This document shows positions 41,401 through 55,700 of a DNA stretch of 64,000 bases, one piece after another. Under the pieces are notes generated by a model. It saw nothing but the letters and a program-made list of their open reading frames with translations, ran no database searches and was not told where the DNA came from. The stretch spans positions 14,020,501 through 14,084,500 of the forward strand of contig OZ005613.1 of NCBI GenBank assembly GCA_963930655.1. Reading direction: 5' to 3'. Numbering within the stretch: the stretch's first letter is position 1; each line of letters begins with the position of its first letter. The DNA comes from Myrica gale. Taxonomy: Eukaryota > Streptophyta > Magnoliopsida > Fagales > Myricaceae. The translations under genes and the position numbers were made by a program.

Positions 41401-44249
41401 TCGAGTTTTCATAAATATAATTTGTCATGTGTAAATGGGGTTGGACAATGAAACATGTTGGTAGTCAGGCTATAACAACTCATTCTGTAAGCCATACGAA
41501 ACTAATTATCTATATTGATGGGAAGAGTGTGGTCCTCACCTGGCACCTACACTAAGGTACACAGATTCTTATGAATCGGCATGCATAATAAAGCACCCAT
41601 GAGTAACCAACCATAACAAAGTCATGCCATAACAAATATGTGCCTAGATAACAGTGTTCTTAGAGCACTAAATTTAAGAGATCATCCAACTCGCATACTG
41701 CTAGATAATAACACAACTCACGTGTCCTAAATAAATCACGTAACCTAGATGGTATAGACAAGTTCAAAGCTAGATTCTAAAGGGAATATAGCCACGCTTT
41801 CCGCTGAGCGTCGGACATGACCAAGAATGCCTTCTGGGCATATTCTCAAAGAATTGACTGCATAAGGACACACATTGAATAAGGATCGTCTACGCGTTTA
41901 GTCCCAACTTCACTGGAGCCGGCGTGTAATAGCCTGGACCATGAAGACCTCAAATGTTGTCTTATAGTAATGAACACAACTATATAACTGAGATTACGGT
42001 CTATGTGAGGATCGACAAAGCAACAAGATATTAAGCAAAACCACAAGTATGACCTTTTTTTATTAATATCAAGGTATTACAAAAGAGGACTAACTTTATA
42101 TAATATACATACTACATTACAAAAAGGAAGACTACAACGAAAGAAACTAAGAAAAACTGAAGATCTCTAATCCTCATCATCAGTGTTATCCAGAACTGAG
42201 ATGTTGACATAATTGTCCGAGTGCGGAGTAATCCACCTATGACCTCGCCCCTCTATCAGAACATCTAGGTCAAGAGTGACATAGACACGAAAAGTCAACT
42301 CCAAAGTGATAAAGCCATGCTAAATCGCTTTGGTGAATTCACCAAAATAAACCTCAGACATCTGCTAAAGAAAATATTTTAACAAACAACGGTGAGTCTA
42401 AATGAATCAGTAAAGCCAGCTATTAGTACAACAAAATAGCAGATACAAGAACGAAATATTGAAGAAACTCGTTCAACAATAAAATCTCAACAGGATAAGG
42501 AAGTAAATGAAAAGACTCAGTTTCTTTAAAATATGATCTTTTCAATTCCCAAACACCACTACTCTCACTCCCATAGTGAATCACTTTGCCAGAGTGACAT
42601 GTTACAAGTAACCTCTTTATCTTTGCAGCAGTACTCCCAGAGAACAATACGGTCTCAAATTCCAGAGTGAGTTATCCTAACAAATGATATTTCTGTGTAC
42701 GACGGAGAGACCAGAATGTCACAAGTGAACGCATTCTCTTGTGCATAGTACTGTCACGTCTTCACAGTACATGTTAAGTATTTATAACTTATGTCAACGC
42801 CCATACATATTATTCATGATATGCAACACCTTAACCATACTTGAACATCAAAATATTCATTTCCAATGTACAAGTTAAGTATGCATGACTCATATTAACG
42901 CTCATACATCTCATTTATGATACTAAATATCTTGACTCGTTTCCATCATCGTAACATTATCAAACAATTCTCAAAGGAAACTGATATGAAAAGAAAACAA
43001 CACTTTGATTTCTCGGTTAAAAACAGAGAATCACCACGTAGAAAATACTCATTTTGACATAAAAAGTATTGAAATCAGAAGGAATATTTTAAAAGAAATA
43101 TGTTCAAGCTTTGAAAAACAACTTTTGGAAGAAATTTTGAAAAGAAACGGATCAAAGTTGAAAATACTTCGAAAACGAATCGAACTTTGAAAATGTTAAT
43201 TTTTTCGAAAAAAACGAGCTTGTTCTTCATCAAGAACACGAAGAACATCAAGAGCAATACTAATAACATCAATAGATGTTTAGAATAAGAAATACAAGAG
43301 ATTCACAATAATCATCTTGAAAAATTTAATCAAAATTTAATATAACCAACTAAACTATACTTCTAAGCGAGTTTGATCTTCACTAATATTCACTAAGTGA
43401 TTTACTCTTTCTTGCTTCTACTTCACTTCCTTCTTGATCTCAAGCTTAACTTACAAATTTAGGATGAGATGGTGTAATTTTAAATGTCCGGCCACCCCCT
43501 ATTTATAGGAAAGCTTGATTCATCACATTGCGACACGTGTCTAGACTAGCTCCGGTGACTCAGAAGGCCACATCAACCGTGCGACAACACCCAACCACCC
43601 CAAGCAGCTGCTGAGCATGCCTATGGCCGGAATTCACCAAGTAGCCTTGGTGAGTCGCTGTCTAGTTCCACCGGTGGTTGACAGCTTGAGCTACCTAAGT
43701 CCTAGCCTTTTGTGTCGTGCTTCTTGCATCGATTCGTCTTGGTTTTAGCTACGATTTGTCGTGCTTCCTAAAAATCATAGGTTTCACTCTCTAGGGCAAC
43801 CAAAATTCCTTTTCTTAACGGCTAAGCTATGTTAATTTCCTCACTAATCCACTGATGAGCACTAATCTATCGATTTGTCGTGCTTCCATAAAACATTCTG
43901 CTTGCTTTCGAAAAATAGAGTCTCCAAATTGGAACCATAACCTCGTGGATGATTCCCCAATATATTAAACGAATAAAAATCATATGGTTTGATTTTTGAG
44001 AAAAAAACGTCCTACTTGCTTAAAAAAAATTTATTGCTCCAATACGTGCTCCTCAACCTCCTGAACCATAACTCAGTTGCATGTAACTCTAATTCTCACT
44101 AGATCATATCCTAAACAAGGTTTTGAACTCAGTATCAAGTACTAAATAATATCTCTTAGTCACTAAGTACCCCCTAATGCACTACTAATCACAAACAAAA
44201 TATCATAGACAATATGTATGTTATGTTAAAAGTTCGGGGTATGACAGGT
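41401..44249 (-). mobile_element. Gypsy-type LTR region, minus orientation, left end unresolved
   Basis: On the minus strand the sequence starts TGTCATACCCCGAACTTTTAAC at 44249, a typical gypsy LTR start, directly abutting the Myb/SANT pseudogene. The LTR-type motif CTTTACTGATTCATTTAGACTCACC occurs on the minus strand near 42391-42415. The flanking GGTGA (44250-44254) should be a target duplication but its partner was not found. No gag-pol frame was recognised. Short ORFs inside have no domains. Confidence 0.45.
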
Positions 44250-47200
44250 GACACCACATGCTTTATTCTAAATAGTGATCCATTGTTCGAGGATATTATT
44301 TCGGCAGTCTTGAGCACCAACGAACTTAAGCAACGTTGTACTATTCGTGTCAGCTCACGACTTACCCTTAGAACACTTGCTACGTTGATGGATACTTGAT
44401 GTGGAGACGATGGCCTGTTTACCGGAGTTGGTACGGGTTGGAGAAGACGACTAACCACAGAAGGAGGTGGCGTGGTCGGATCATGGGAGTCCTCGATCCC
44501 CAACGCAAGCAGCTGCTCCTCAAACTCGTTTTCTTGGTCAATGTCAGGAGGACTAACTCTAGAAGACTACTGGAGGGCTCCCGTAGCAGTTGAAGGTGCA
44601 AAGAGGTCACACACGAGGTCATAATTGGCTAGACCCTTCTTTCGAAATGGCTTTGCATTTTTGTGCACCTCGAAGATAGAACTTTTCAGTCAGTAAGCCT
44701 CAACAAGGTAAAGTGTCTCTTAGTTCTTAAATGGAAATTAATAATAACGCTAACCACTAGGTAGGCCTCCCATTGGGCGATGATCCCACTCACGGTGTTG
44801 GAATCCGGATTATATCCAAAGTCTGTCTCGTGGTGAAGAAGTTGGTTGTGATACCCATAACCTTTTGAGCTACTTTTAAGACTCTTGTCTCTTTAGTACT
44901 AGTGTTTTTTTTCATTCTTATTTGCTTTATTTTCTTAATTTGCCTTATTTAGTATTTATCATTTGATTAATCGCTTAAGAATTTCTTTCCTTTATTTAAT
45001 TGCTTTGGTTTCTAAATTCGTGACTTTAATATTTTAATTCACCCTTTTTAATTTAAATAGTGTATGTGCTTTCATTCTTGAATTCTTAAATTTCTGCATT
45101 ATTTTATTTAATTTCATGTGCTAAAATTTCTTATTTGACTTGAGTTCTATTCCCTTAAATTTGTTAGATTAGTTTGAATAATTTTGAATAGGGCTGAAAT
45201 TCCTAATTCTTGGTTAATATTTTATTTTCAGCTCTTATTTTAATAATCCCTCCTTACTCATATTAATGTGTAAGTATTTTTTAAACTTGATTTTATTAAT
45301 TCATGTAATTTATTTTATTTTTATTGCAACCAAAAAAAGAGAAAAAGAAAAGGAAAGAGATTTAACGCTAGGAGAGGGGACGTGTCCTACTCTCCCAACA
45401 AGGCGATACACTTGCATGAATTTCCTTCATGTAAGTGGGAAGCCTTTTATAATACAAACGATTGTTTTTAAAAGAAAAGGCACTCATTTGAAGAAGGGGC
45501 AGGGACGTGAAATAGAGAGAAAAGAGAGATGCTTCGTTTGGCATCACCGTGAGAAGGAGAAAGGGAGAGAGAGAGAGAAGCACCAAGAGCTAGAAAAGGG
45601 GGGAAATGATGAAGAAGGAGATGAGGAGGAGCAAGGAGAAATGGGTTGCTACTGGGTAATGGGGAGGTTTGAGTTTTGGAGAATTTTCTCTTTCTCTTTT
45701 TCTACAATACTTGGCTAGATTGTGACATCGAAGTGTTTCTTTGTTGCAATTAGGTCTTGATCAAGCTTCGGAAGCTAAGAAGATCTTAGGTAAGGGGATT
45801 AGAAATTCAAATTTGGCATGGCTGAAGATTACCCATGTGCTTTGAGTTGGATTTTTGCTGCATTAAGTTTTGTCGGTGCTATGTGTTGCTTACATATTGA
45901 ATTTGAGCATAGGTGAGATGCAAATGGTATTTTTGGGAAGGAAAACATGCATAGGTAGGAAGAGAAAAGATTCAACATAGATAATTATTAAGATTAGGAC
46001 CTTGAAAGAAAACCAGTGTTTTGGTGGTTAGATATTTTGTCTTGAGCTTCTATGACTTGTTCAGTTATTTTGTTTTACAATCTGGAAAGTTTGTGTTTTG
46101 CTAAAAATATGGCGAAGTAAGGTCATAGAAGGGAGCTCAAAGAGCTCAAGGATGAATTTTACAAGTTATATATTTTGCAAATGTCATCACATGCATGATT
46201 TTGTGAGGATTGTGAAATTGATCATTGTTTGCATGCATTTTTCTAGCATTTTCTTACCATATATGTGTTGTGACTTTACTTATATGAGTAAGGTGAGTGG
46301 ATCATAAATTTAAAGGCATATTGATGTAAGATCTATAACATGCAAGAGGTTATTTTAGGGTTTTCTTAAGAAAAATGCTCGCTATCCAAAACGACCCCAA
46401 GAGTCCCTTTGAATTCTTGCACGAAACTTTCCAGATAGATTTTATACGTACTCAGGACGTCTCTGTAAAAAATTTCAGCCAAAATGATGTATGGAAAGAC
46501 AGAAAATGGCCCTGGAGGTCTCTATGGGCAGTTTTGAAAGTTAGGGTAAAAAGATTCAAACAGAGATACTGACTTTATGACAGTGTATAGAATTGAAAAT
46601 GAATGGGGAAGCCGAAATTTGAGCTCAAACCAAGTAGATTTAGGGGCTTAAATCACAAAGTCCGTTTAGCGACCTAAATGAACTTTAGGCCCTATAACCC
46701 TAAACAAGCACAGAACACTATGAAACTCTAGGGATAGGCCCAGTAGGGTCTAAGCAGGCCCAAGGAGCCTTCATTTGGAGATCTAGGGCAGAATTAATAT
46801 TTAGTTATAAATTTCATGTTTAATTCTTTAAATTGGTATTATGAAATGATAAAGTTTATTAATTCTTTAATTAAGGAAAAAAGGGTCCATTAATTGGAAA
46901 CCATATGACACATAAATTGATTGAGTATTTAGTTGCGGATTTAATTTTTGTTATTTGTATTTTTAATTATTCATGCATTGACATTACAAGCACTTTATTG
47001 GTTTATGTTCTCAAGTCATATCATGAGATATTTTGGATGTGTACATTGTACATGAATGTTATTCGTGCATTAATTTCATACACTTCATAAGAGGAAAAAC
47101 AAATGTGAGGAACTCTCAAGCCTGCAAGGTGATTCCCGAAGAAAGAGTAACGGTATCGGGCACATGAGGAGAGTGCAACCCCCCACTACAGGAAGTGAGT

Positions 47201-48782
47201 GGCTCCTTCTGAGCGCTAAAATTCGTTTTTAAAGGTCCTGGTGTAGGTGGCACGAGACAGTCTTACGAGGAGAGGAGAGACGCACAACCCGACTCTACGG
47301 GTGAACAGAGCAGATATCGGGAATACCTCAAGTAACCATATGATGAGCGAATACATTTCAATTGCATTGCATATATTCTTTATACTATTTTCATTCTTGT
47401 ACTACTTGAAATCATTGCACTGATACTTTATGTTCCGAGGCATGAATTATAATGTATGAGCATGCCCCCCTCCCCACCTTACTGAGTCAATAGGACTCAC
47501 CCCTTTTATGTTTGCTCGTGTTTGTCTTTTTATTATTAAGCAGGATGTTGGATTATTTCAAGGCCGGAGATATTTTAAATGCAGGGTCTATTTTGTATCC
47601 CCACTTCATTGTTTCTTTTATTTTCTTTTGATGACAGTGTTTCAAAATTGTTTTTGATCCTTTAAAACACCGTTGTATAGGCTAGGTAGATTATAGGAAG
47701 CTCACATTTTTGTATAACCCAAGCTTATTCTTTTGTAACCCTTATAAAAGATCTTTTTATACCAAACTGTGTTCATTTAAAGGAAAATGTGTATTTCTCT
47801 ATGTTGATTTCTTGCTACAAGATTTATTTATTTCCTTTAATTACGCTTTAACAATACCAATTAGTTTTCAGCCTAATTCGTTAATGATATTTTCCTAAAT
47901 AAGTGCATAGTATTACGATACGATACTTTTTTACAATTTTGCCATTTCCGTTTTAATCGATAACCAACTAAGGTTTTCTTTAGTAAAATGCAAATATACT
48001 GATTTTTAATATTTTGTGCAATTTCACTTCCTTTGTCTAAGTTTCTAAACTGACTTATGATCTTCTTTTTAACCAGTAACCTTTTAAAACAAGACGACTG
48101 CTAAGTATTTTTGAGGTCATTGGGTGATCCTAAGAGTTTTTACTGTGCTATGACCCCCGAATTTTGTGCATGCGATTCCTATACGCGAGCCAAAGGGGTA
48201 AGTACCAGCACGGGGCGCAACATTAGTAGAATCGCCTCCATTGTTTTTTCATCCTCAGTAGCTTCTCTTGCACACAGTGGTCTTGGACATGCTAGTGGCG
48301 TCATTAAATTGTGTTGTCAGTGCTAGCCAAATCCCTGCGTGTGCAGTAGCATTTTGCACCCTTCCATCGACTGACGCGTCCTTCAGGATGTGTAGGAGTG
48401 CGAGCTCTTGGGATACAGTCCAATGGAACCCTTCCCCATCTAGAAATTGATCGTAGTGGTTATGCAGATAATCAGGCACTTCCGTGGTAGTAAGTAGGTC
48501 ACACGTGGCGGATAGTAAGACCCCTGAACAAAGCCAAACGCATAAACAAAAATAATTTTTGGGTTTAAAACTTGGTTTGAACACACAAGCAGGACCTGGA
48601 CCCGAATCCAAATAACCCAGCAGATTGCGTTTTGTCAATTGCCCAAAAGATGCGTCAGTTTCAGCCGCAGAGATATGGATCCAGGATGCCTCCTTCATTA
48701 AACCCCACGCAAGATCGAGGCACGGACGTGTTGGGTGGCCGGGGCGACATAGGGCCTCGCCGAACACCCATCCAATCCGCAA
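44250..48782 (-). pseudogene. Myb/SANT-like DNA-binding protein pseudogene (L10-interacting MYB type), split by LTRs
   Basis: The N-terminal part (about 48530-48270) encodes FHWTVSQELALLHILKDASV then DGRVQNATAHAGIWLALTTQ, a Myb/SANT-like domain. The next part lies 3.3 kb away at 44846-44760: LLHHETDFGYNPDSNTVSGI and IAQWEAYL. A probable intron (44755 to about 44675) leads to VHKNAKPFRKKGLANYDLVC then DLFAPSTATGAL, followed by a TAG, then EEQLLALGIEDS...TTPPPSV. An LTR abuts the 3' end at 44249. Such proteins are often linked to Harbinger transposons, but none is adjacent here. Confidence 0.65.
44847..48119 (+). mobile_element. Gypsy-type (chromovirus-like) solo LTR, 3,273 bp, inserted in the Myb/SANT pseudogene
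   Basis: It starts TGTGATACCCATAACC and ends TTGAGGTCA. The flanks are TTGGT (44842-44846) and TTGGG (48120-48124), matching at 4 of 5. The internal string CACCTTACTGAGTCAATAGG then ACTCACCCC (about 47475-47500) is characteristic of large gypsy LTRs. No gag-pol frame lies inside; the 150-codon ORF at 45266-45718 is low-complexity Lys/Glu sequence. Removing it brings the two parts of the Myb/SANT gene together. Confidence 0.65.
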
Positions 48783-49759
48783 CTACACGCCCCCTTGCTC
48801 CTAAGCTCGTAAGAAAGGAAGGTTCAAAGGAAGAGAGCTCTCTTTTTACGTTTTGAATTATTCACTCAACCGCTTTGATCTTTTATTTTTGTTTTCAGTC
48901 AAGCTCTCGGTTAATTGTTTGTAAGTCAAGCTCCAAAAGATGTTTTACCTCCGTTTTAAAAGAAACGTCCTAGAGATGCCAATTGGACAGAGGCTGCGTT
49001 TTGCAAGCGCTCAGGGCCTTCCCAAAAAGTGAACCAAAAGCTCGCCCGCTTTCTTTACCAAACTGTCATTGGAATTCTCTTCTCCTTTGGAACATGCGTA
49101 GGGCTAATCCATCCAACCTTAGTTCTCAAATCTGAACTTCAACTGGCTACAGTACTTTTCATACGAATAAATATTTGAAATGGAATATACAGACAAATCG
49201 AGAATACATTCATAATGCTAATCCAAAGAGTAGCTAGGTATCTAGTAATGGAGTTCAGAATGATAGGTTTCAAGTAAAAGGTGACTCAGGTAAGATACAA
49301 CCGTGCAAGCCATAATTGCTAGAAGAAACCGCTTATTTTAGATGTTGAAGCAACAGTACCTGTAGAATCAAAACACAGAGAAGAAGAAAAGAGAAATTAT
49401 TCTGATTAAGAAAATTTCTCATTTGTCAAATACAAGCAAGAGCCATTCACAGCAAGTTATCGGCCTAGAAAATTTTGCCAAAGGGATGGGCATACAAATT
49501 ACAAACCAACTTGCAGATGCCATAAAGAAAAACACAACTCAATTGGAATTTACTGAATGAACTCGAATCATTTGAAAATCTCTTGGGCTCAGACGTAAGA
49601 ACCTTACCAAGGCCACAAAATATGCCAAAAAGTTCTCAAGAATCTAAAAAAGTTTTGCATGCTTCAGTATCTAGTAGAAACCAGATCATTTTTGAAGAAA
49701 CACGAGCAATGGTAATTGATGATACGAAGGACGATGCAATTAATGACCAATATTGAAAA
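48783..49759. other. Region 3' of CIPK23, no gene recognised
   Basis: It probably includes the CIPK23 3' UTR (just left of 49760). No ORF with a recognisable domain was found. Confidence 0.4.
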
Positions 49760-52700
49760 CTAGCCTTCTTTTCTTTCTTCTGCTTCCTCCCCGGTTTTCC
49801 AAACAATGTCTTTCAGTCCAGTCGTGAGACTCTTATAGAACTGCAATATTAGGATAGTCAATTGTAAACCCGAGCAAACAAGTAACAAGGAAACAAATTC
49901 ATATGATGGAATGTAACTCTATGCAATGTTATAATTTGGACAGGGCAATCCAGATCCGGAATCATATGCTAGGTCCCAACCCTACTGTGAATCTCAGGTA
50001 CCACAAACAGCAGTGGCCGTACGCCCAGCATAGGGCCACCCCTGTAGAAGCGGCACTGAGGTGAGTCCAAAGGGTCACGCTCCCAGCTTCACACCATATA
50101 GCATATATATAAGGTTAGTTGAGAAGGGTAGGGACAGATTTGGGGATTTTACCAGTGACCTGTCTCAGGTATATGGGACAGGGAAAGATTTAGGTTGCTT
50201 TATCCTGTCCTGCCTCATATCTGTTTGAACCTTGCTCTTAAATGATTTATATAGCTATAGAAATCTATTCTAATATACAAGTTTTAGACCCAAGGCTCAC
50301 TGTATCTCACACAATGACCATTAGGTAAGTCATCAGACTCTCTCACTCTCTCTCTCTCTCTCTTTCTCTCTCACAAGGTTCTATTAGTCCTAGCTTTGTC
50401 CTGCCAAAATTGATACCCATGCACACCAAACAATAAGAACCTTAGTGTAGTCCATTGGCTGCACTGCACATGCATCATTGCTAGGTGGCTCAGAATATAT
50501 CAAGATAAAGTCCAGAATTTATCTTGATAGATATATAATTTCCTAATAATGAATGCCACAAAGTGCAACAACACCGTAAGACCATACCTTGTGAAATTCT
50601 AGAGTATCCCCACCAGACTTGCGAACCTCAACCATGAAGAGTGAAGGGGCCACCTCAAAAATCTGAAAAGGAGAATTACAAACAGTTCCTGATCGAACTA
50701 CTTCTAAGGGATGTGTTGGAGGAAGAGAAAGACAGAAGATTAAAGAAAACGTACTTCTGTTGCCACAGATAAATGACCTTTGCGTCCAGTTTTTTCACCT
50801 TGAAGCTTCATCTGAAATAGGTGAAAATGAGCGCGAAAAAAGGGGGTTGTCAGAAGTGGAAGAGAATTATCACTTGATTTATCAAGACCACAGTTCAATT
50901 TCTAAAGTTTCTCTCTCACTTTCATCCTATATTTTTCTCCCCTCAACTATGGGTGAAGTGACCACATCATACAAATGTCTCTCAAAGCCAGATGCTTTCT
51001 TCCCCAACAAAAATAAGATCTAGAGTGAGATTCTGAATACAAGACCTACTAGTTGCCTGACTGACTTACCAATCCAAAGAAAAAAACCCACATATAATCA
51101 TCATGAACTCAACAAGAGAAAGAATTTTACAAAAGAAGACAGGTAAGCAATTCCATGGAGAAGAGTGAGAGATTATTGCACCTTGTACTTATTTTTCTTT
51201 ACATCGAAACCAAGAGGCATTGCAGCTTCCTCGATTTTTGAGATTATCTCGTTAGCAGGACATTTGGATGTGAATCTTGTTTCCCTATTAACAAGTCCCT
51301 GGTTAACAAGGAAATGTCAACCATTTTCTTAAGTTCAATGTTTGTGAACCATTTCCAAAAACAAATGACAGCTTAGAAGGTAGTCAGCACTTTCAAAATT
51401 AGGCACTCTAAAGCAGCAGACACTATAAGCTATAAAATTACCTAACTACTTATATCAGCTCTTATTTTTGAATATCAACAAGGCTTTGTTTTCAGCCGTA
51501 ATTTGAGGAATATCAGCATCTACTAGTGAACTTAGAGCACAAAGCAAATCAATTTCCCTGAAACTAGTACCAGCAGGAGGAAAAAAATCACTTTTGAACT
51601 GCCTTAAGCCATTAAGTCTATAAATCATCATCCTCATCTCAGATGATTTATAATAGGTGTTTCCATGAAATCAGGTCATTTGGTCCAAGTTTCCCACATC
51701 AGATATCATACAACCATGTCCAACAGCCGAAGTCCAGCATACCATTTGCTTTTCAAAAAGAATACCGAGGTTGAGGCCCTGGGATTTAGATATGAGCTCA
51801 AAAGCATTCATAGTGACAGGTGCAACGGGCCCGTCTTCCCGCCTCTCCACAACAAGCTCTCTGGAATCCTATCCAGATGGTAAACAGAAAGAACCAAGTT
51901 ACATACTAGAACATATAACCATAAAAAGGCTAACGACCATGATAATAATAAGTAAAACATCAACCTTACCGCAGTTTCATTGAATATAGCATCCACATCG
52001 GCAAGACTAACATCAGCTTGCTCAAAATTAGGCGGTTTGTAACCTTTCTTAAACCACTCATTCTCAATGACCTCGGCAATTGTAATCCGCTGTTCGTACA
52101 TTTAGCTAACATTGTAAATACACAAGGAACATATTAAAGCAGACAGGAAAAATGAGCAAGGGACAATGGCATACAGTTGAGGGATTAGGGTCCAGGATTC
52201 TTTTGATTAGTTTCTTTGCGTTTGACGAGAACCATGGAGGAAATGTGAAGTCAGCCTTGAATATCTGTCATCATATAGCCAGCTTTGAACTTATAAATAT
52301 AAACAGCAAAGATTATGGAGGACTTTAAACGAAGCAATGCGATAAAGCTCCTACTTCAAACATAGCAGAGAGCTCATTTAGAAGATCGAAAAAACATAGA
52401 CCTGCCTTTATTTGCCAGCTTCAGAGGCCAAGTCCCCATGAGAACTTAGGTTATCCTTGAGCTAATCAATGCAATTGTCGTGTGTGTGTACACCACAAAC
52501 ATGAAAACTACAAGAAACTAAATTTTGTACCATTTTCACTGAGTGTTTTATACATAACATTGTTGAAGAGAATTACAGATTCAAAAACTACAGCTTCACA
52601 CTTGAATGGATAATGTCCTATCAACAATATACAAGACCGCTGGAACCTAAAAACACGCACACAGAGAAAGGTATACACTCGGTGATGATGTTAAGCAGAA

Positions 52701-55700
52701 GAAACCTTCATGATTCACACATATACCCAACATCATAAAAACTTGCACAAGTCCAATTGCATCACATAATTGGAACTAAAAACTTGCACATATACCCAAC
52801 ATGATTTTATTCTAGATATATTCTCTGGATAATGCTCTAATATACAAGTACAAGTTTGACTGATCATAACACAGCCCAATGATATCTTATGAGTGCTATA
52901 AAAAAAACTGCCACAGATCATAAGGAGAGTCACAGTCCTTAATAATACTCTTGCAATACGGTTTGCCTGTATATACAAAACTGATGCTATCAGAGTGGAA
53001 TTTTGTCCACTAGGATCATAAGGATTACTATATTCGTCAATTAATTTATCCACAATTACAAGTTTGACTGATCATAACACAGCCCAATGATATCTTATGA
53101 GTGCTATAAAAAAAACTGCCACAGATCATAAGGAGAGTCACAGTCCTTAATAATACTCTTGCAATACGGTTTGCCTGTATATACAAAACTGATGTTATCA
53201 GAGTGGAATTTTGTCCACTAGGATCATAAGGATTACTATATTCGTCAATTAATTTATCCACAATTACAAGTTTGACTGATCATAACGCAGCCCAATGATA
53301 TCTTATAAGTGCTATAAAAAAACTGCCACGGATCATAAGAAGAGTCACAGTCCTTAATAATACTCTTGCAATACGGTTTGCCTGTATACACAAAACTTCT
53401 GTTATCAGAGTGGAATTTTGCCCACTAGGATCATAAGGATTACTATATTCGTCAATTAATTTATCCACAATGACCAAGTAAAAAAAAAACTAATTTATCC
53501 ACAAGGTACACCAGGCAGAGTGAGTTAATGAAGACGTACACAAAGAACGACTAACCTTTTTATATAATGCCATGAGGTTGGATTCCTCAAAAGGTAAATA
53601 GCCAGCCATTAAGACAAAAAGAATCACACCGCATGACCATAGATCTGCCTTTGCTCCATCGTAACCTTTGTTGTTGATTACCTATAGAAGTGAGTTCCCA
53701 AAGTGAAAACAACAGGCTAATGTAATTCAGGACCAAGTAGTTTTCTCTTTGAATTTAAGCTTATAATACCTCTGGAGCAACATAATTCGGTGTACCACAT
53801 GTTGTATGAAGCAACCCATCTTCCTAAAGAGAGGATAAGACTATTGGTTATAAGACTACCACAAAATAATTGAGTAAAGCAGCCTGATGATCCAACACAG
53901 TATGAATAAATCCAAAAGTAGCACCATAGGCATGGTCAGAACGAGCAGTGTGTTTTCTAGGGGCCAATGGCAACCGATAACTATTCATATCAAGCTCTGG
54001 ATAACTTTTATTTTGATGAACCTTTTTGTCAAGACATTAGGTAAACATACTCGAACTTGTTGTGGTAGCGCACTCAATCCAAAGTCTGAAATTTTAAGAA
54101 CTCCAGTAGCATCCAGCAGTAAATTCTCTGGCTGCAAAATAACAAACCACTATTACATCACATTTCTGTTGTCTTCTAGGGATAAAACTGCACTTTTTAG
54201 TTTTATAAGAAAATAAATAACAGTAAGCAATTTCAAAACATTAGCGGGCAGGTAGATATCAGAAACATACAGAAAGGATCACACCTTTAGGTCTCTATGA
54301 AATACACCTCTACTATGACAATAGTCCACGGTATTAATAAGTTGCTGAAAATACTTTCTAGCTTCATCTTCCTTCAATCTCCCTTTACTTGCCTGGCTCC
54401 AAAAATAGTACAAAAACCACTTAATCATATCGAGTTGTTAACAGGTCATGCACAAGTAATTTACGAAATTCATTCAAGATTGTGTATGCCAGTCATTAGA
54501 AGCAGAAGCTTCTATCTTACGATTTTGTCGAACAGTTCCCCACCAGTCACAAATTCCAAAACGATGTATATTTTCGTCTTGCTAGCCATCACCTACACCA
54601 AGAATACTGCCGGAAGTCAATTCAGATACAGAAAATGATGAAGAAACACTATGGTTAAGTACAAAAAATCTGGAGAATCAAGGACATAGAAACAGATCTG
54701 TAAAAAGTGGATATCAGTGCAAGCAAGACGAAGATCCTGAAAGGACCAGTCATGACATAGAGACACAGAAAGAACAGAAGTAACTAGGTGGCTGTGCTCT
54801 CTAACCTCGTACATACGTATAACATTTGGATGTCTAATCAGTTTCATCGTCGAAATTTCACGTTTAATCTGCAAAAGGACAAACCAGACAGAAAACAGGT
54901 AAGTTTACCAGATTGAAACAATAGACGTTAGTACTTCACCACAATACAGTCTTGGCATGGCCACACAAGTAGCAGGTATTACATAATTTTCAGAGAGAAC
55001 AAGAAGTGGCGTGACGAACTCATCAGGCAATCAAAATGTTGCTTCTTTTCTTTTCTTCTCTTCTCTTTTGATTTCTTTTTTGCAATTTCCATAGCAACAA
55101 ACATTAGATGATAAAAAAATGTCCGTTGCCACAGACAATAACGTCACCTCTCTACGATAACAATACTAGAGGATTTCCCCAAATTTGACTAGATCATGTC
55201 ACAACAGATTATCTTGTAGTATCCACACACTTGATTAGGATTAGGAAGCAAACTGAATAAAACTGTTTGAAATAAAACCGAAACAAAGTGAATTCCACAT
55301 CTCTTGAATTCTGCTTTTGGGAAAAAGCCAAGACAAATTATTTCAAAAGAAGATTTTCCTAAAATGCAGTAGTACGATACAGGAATACTTATTATCCGAT
55401 GAATAGGTACGAAAAATAATAAAGGTTTAAAATGAGGAAAACTATATAGCCGTGCACAGTGACTTGGTCACAAATGTAATCCACTTTTTACATTTGACTT
55501 GCTTTTTATTATTATACCGCTAATTGACTTTTCCGCCAATTGATAGCCATCACCTACACCAATTGATGTTTGGAGCCCAAATATTTGGGTTTAATAATAA
55601 AAAATTCACCACATAATTTTTTATTATTATAATACTTATTAAAAATCTTATCTCTCTTCACTTTTTCACCAACTCCCATAACATTTCTTTACTTTATAAT

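Noticed and set aside
45266..45718. 150-codon ORF rich in Lys and Glu
   Set aside because: It is low-complexity purine-rich sequence inside the 3.27-kb solo LTR.
52733..53477. Three near-identical minus-strand ORFs, first read as a small gene family
   Set aside because: They are translations of the 208-bp intronic tandem repeat.
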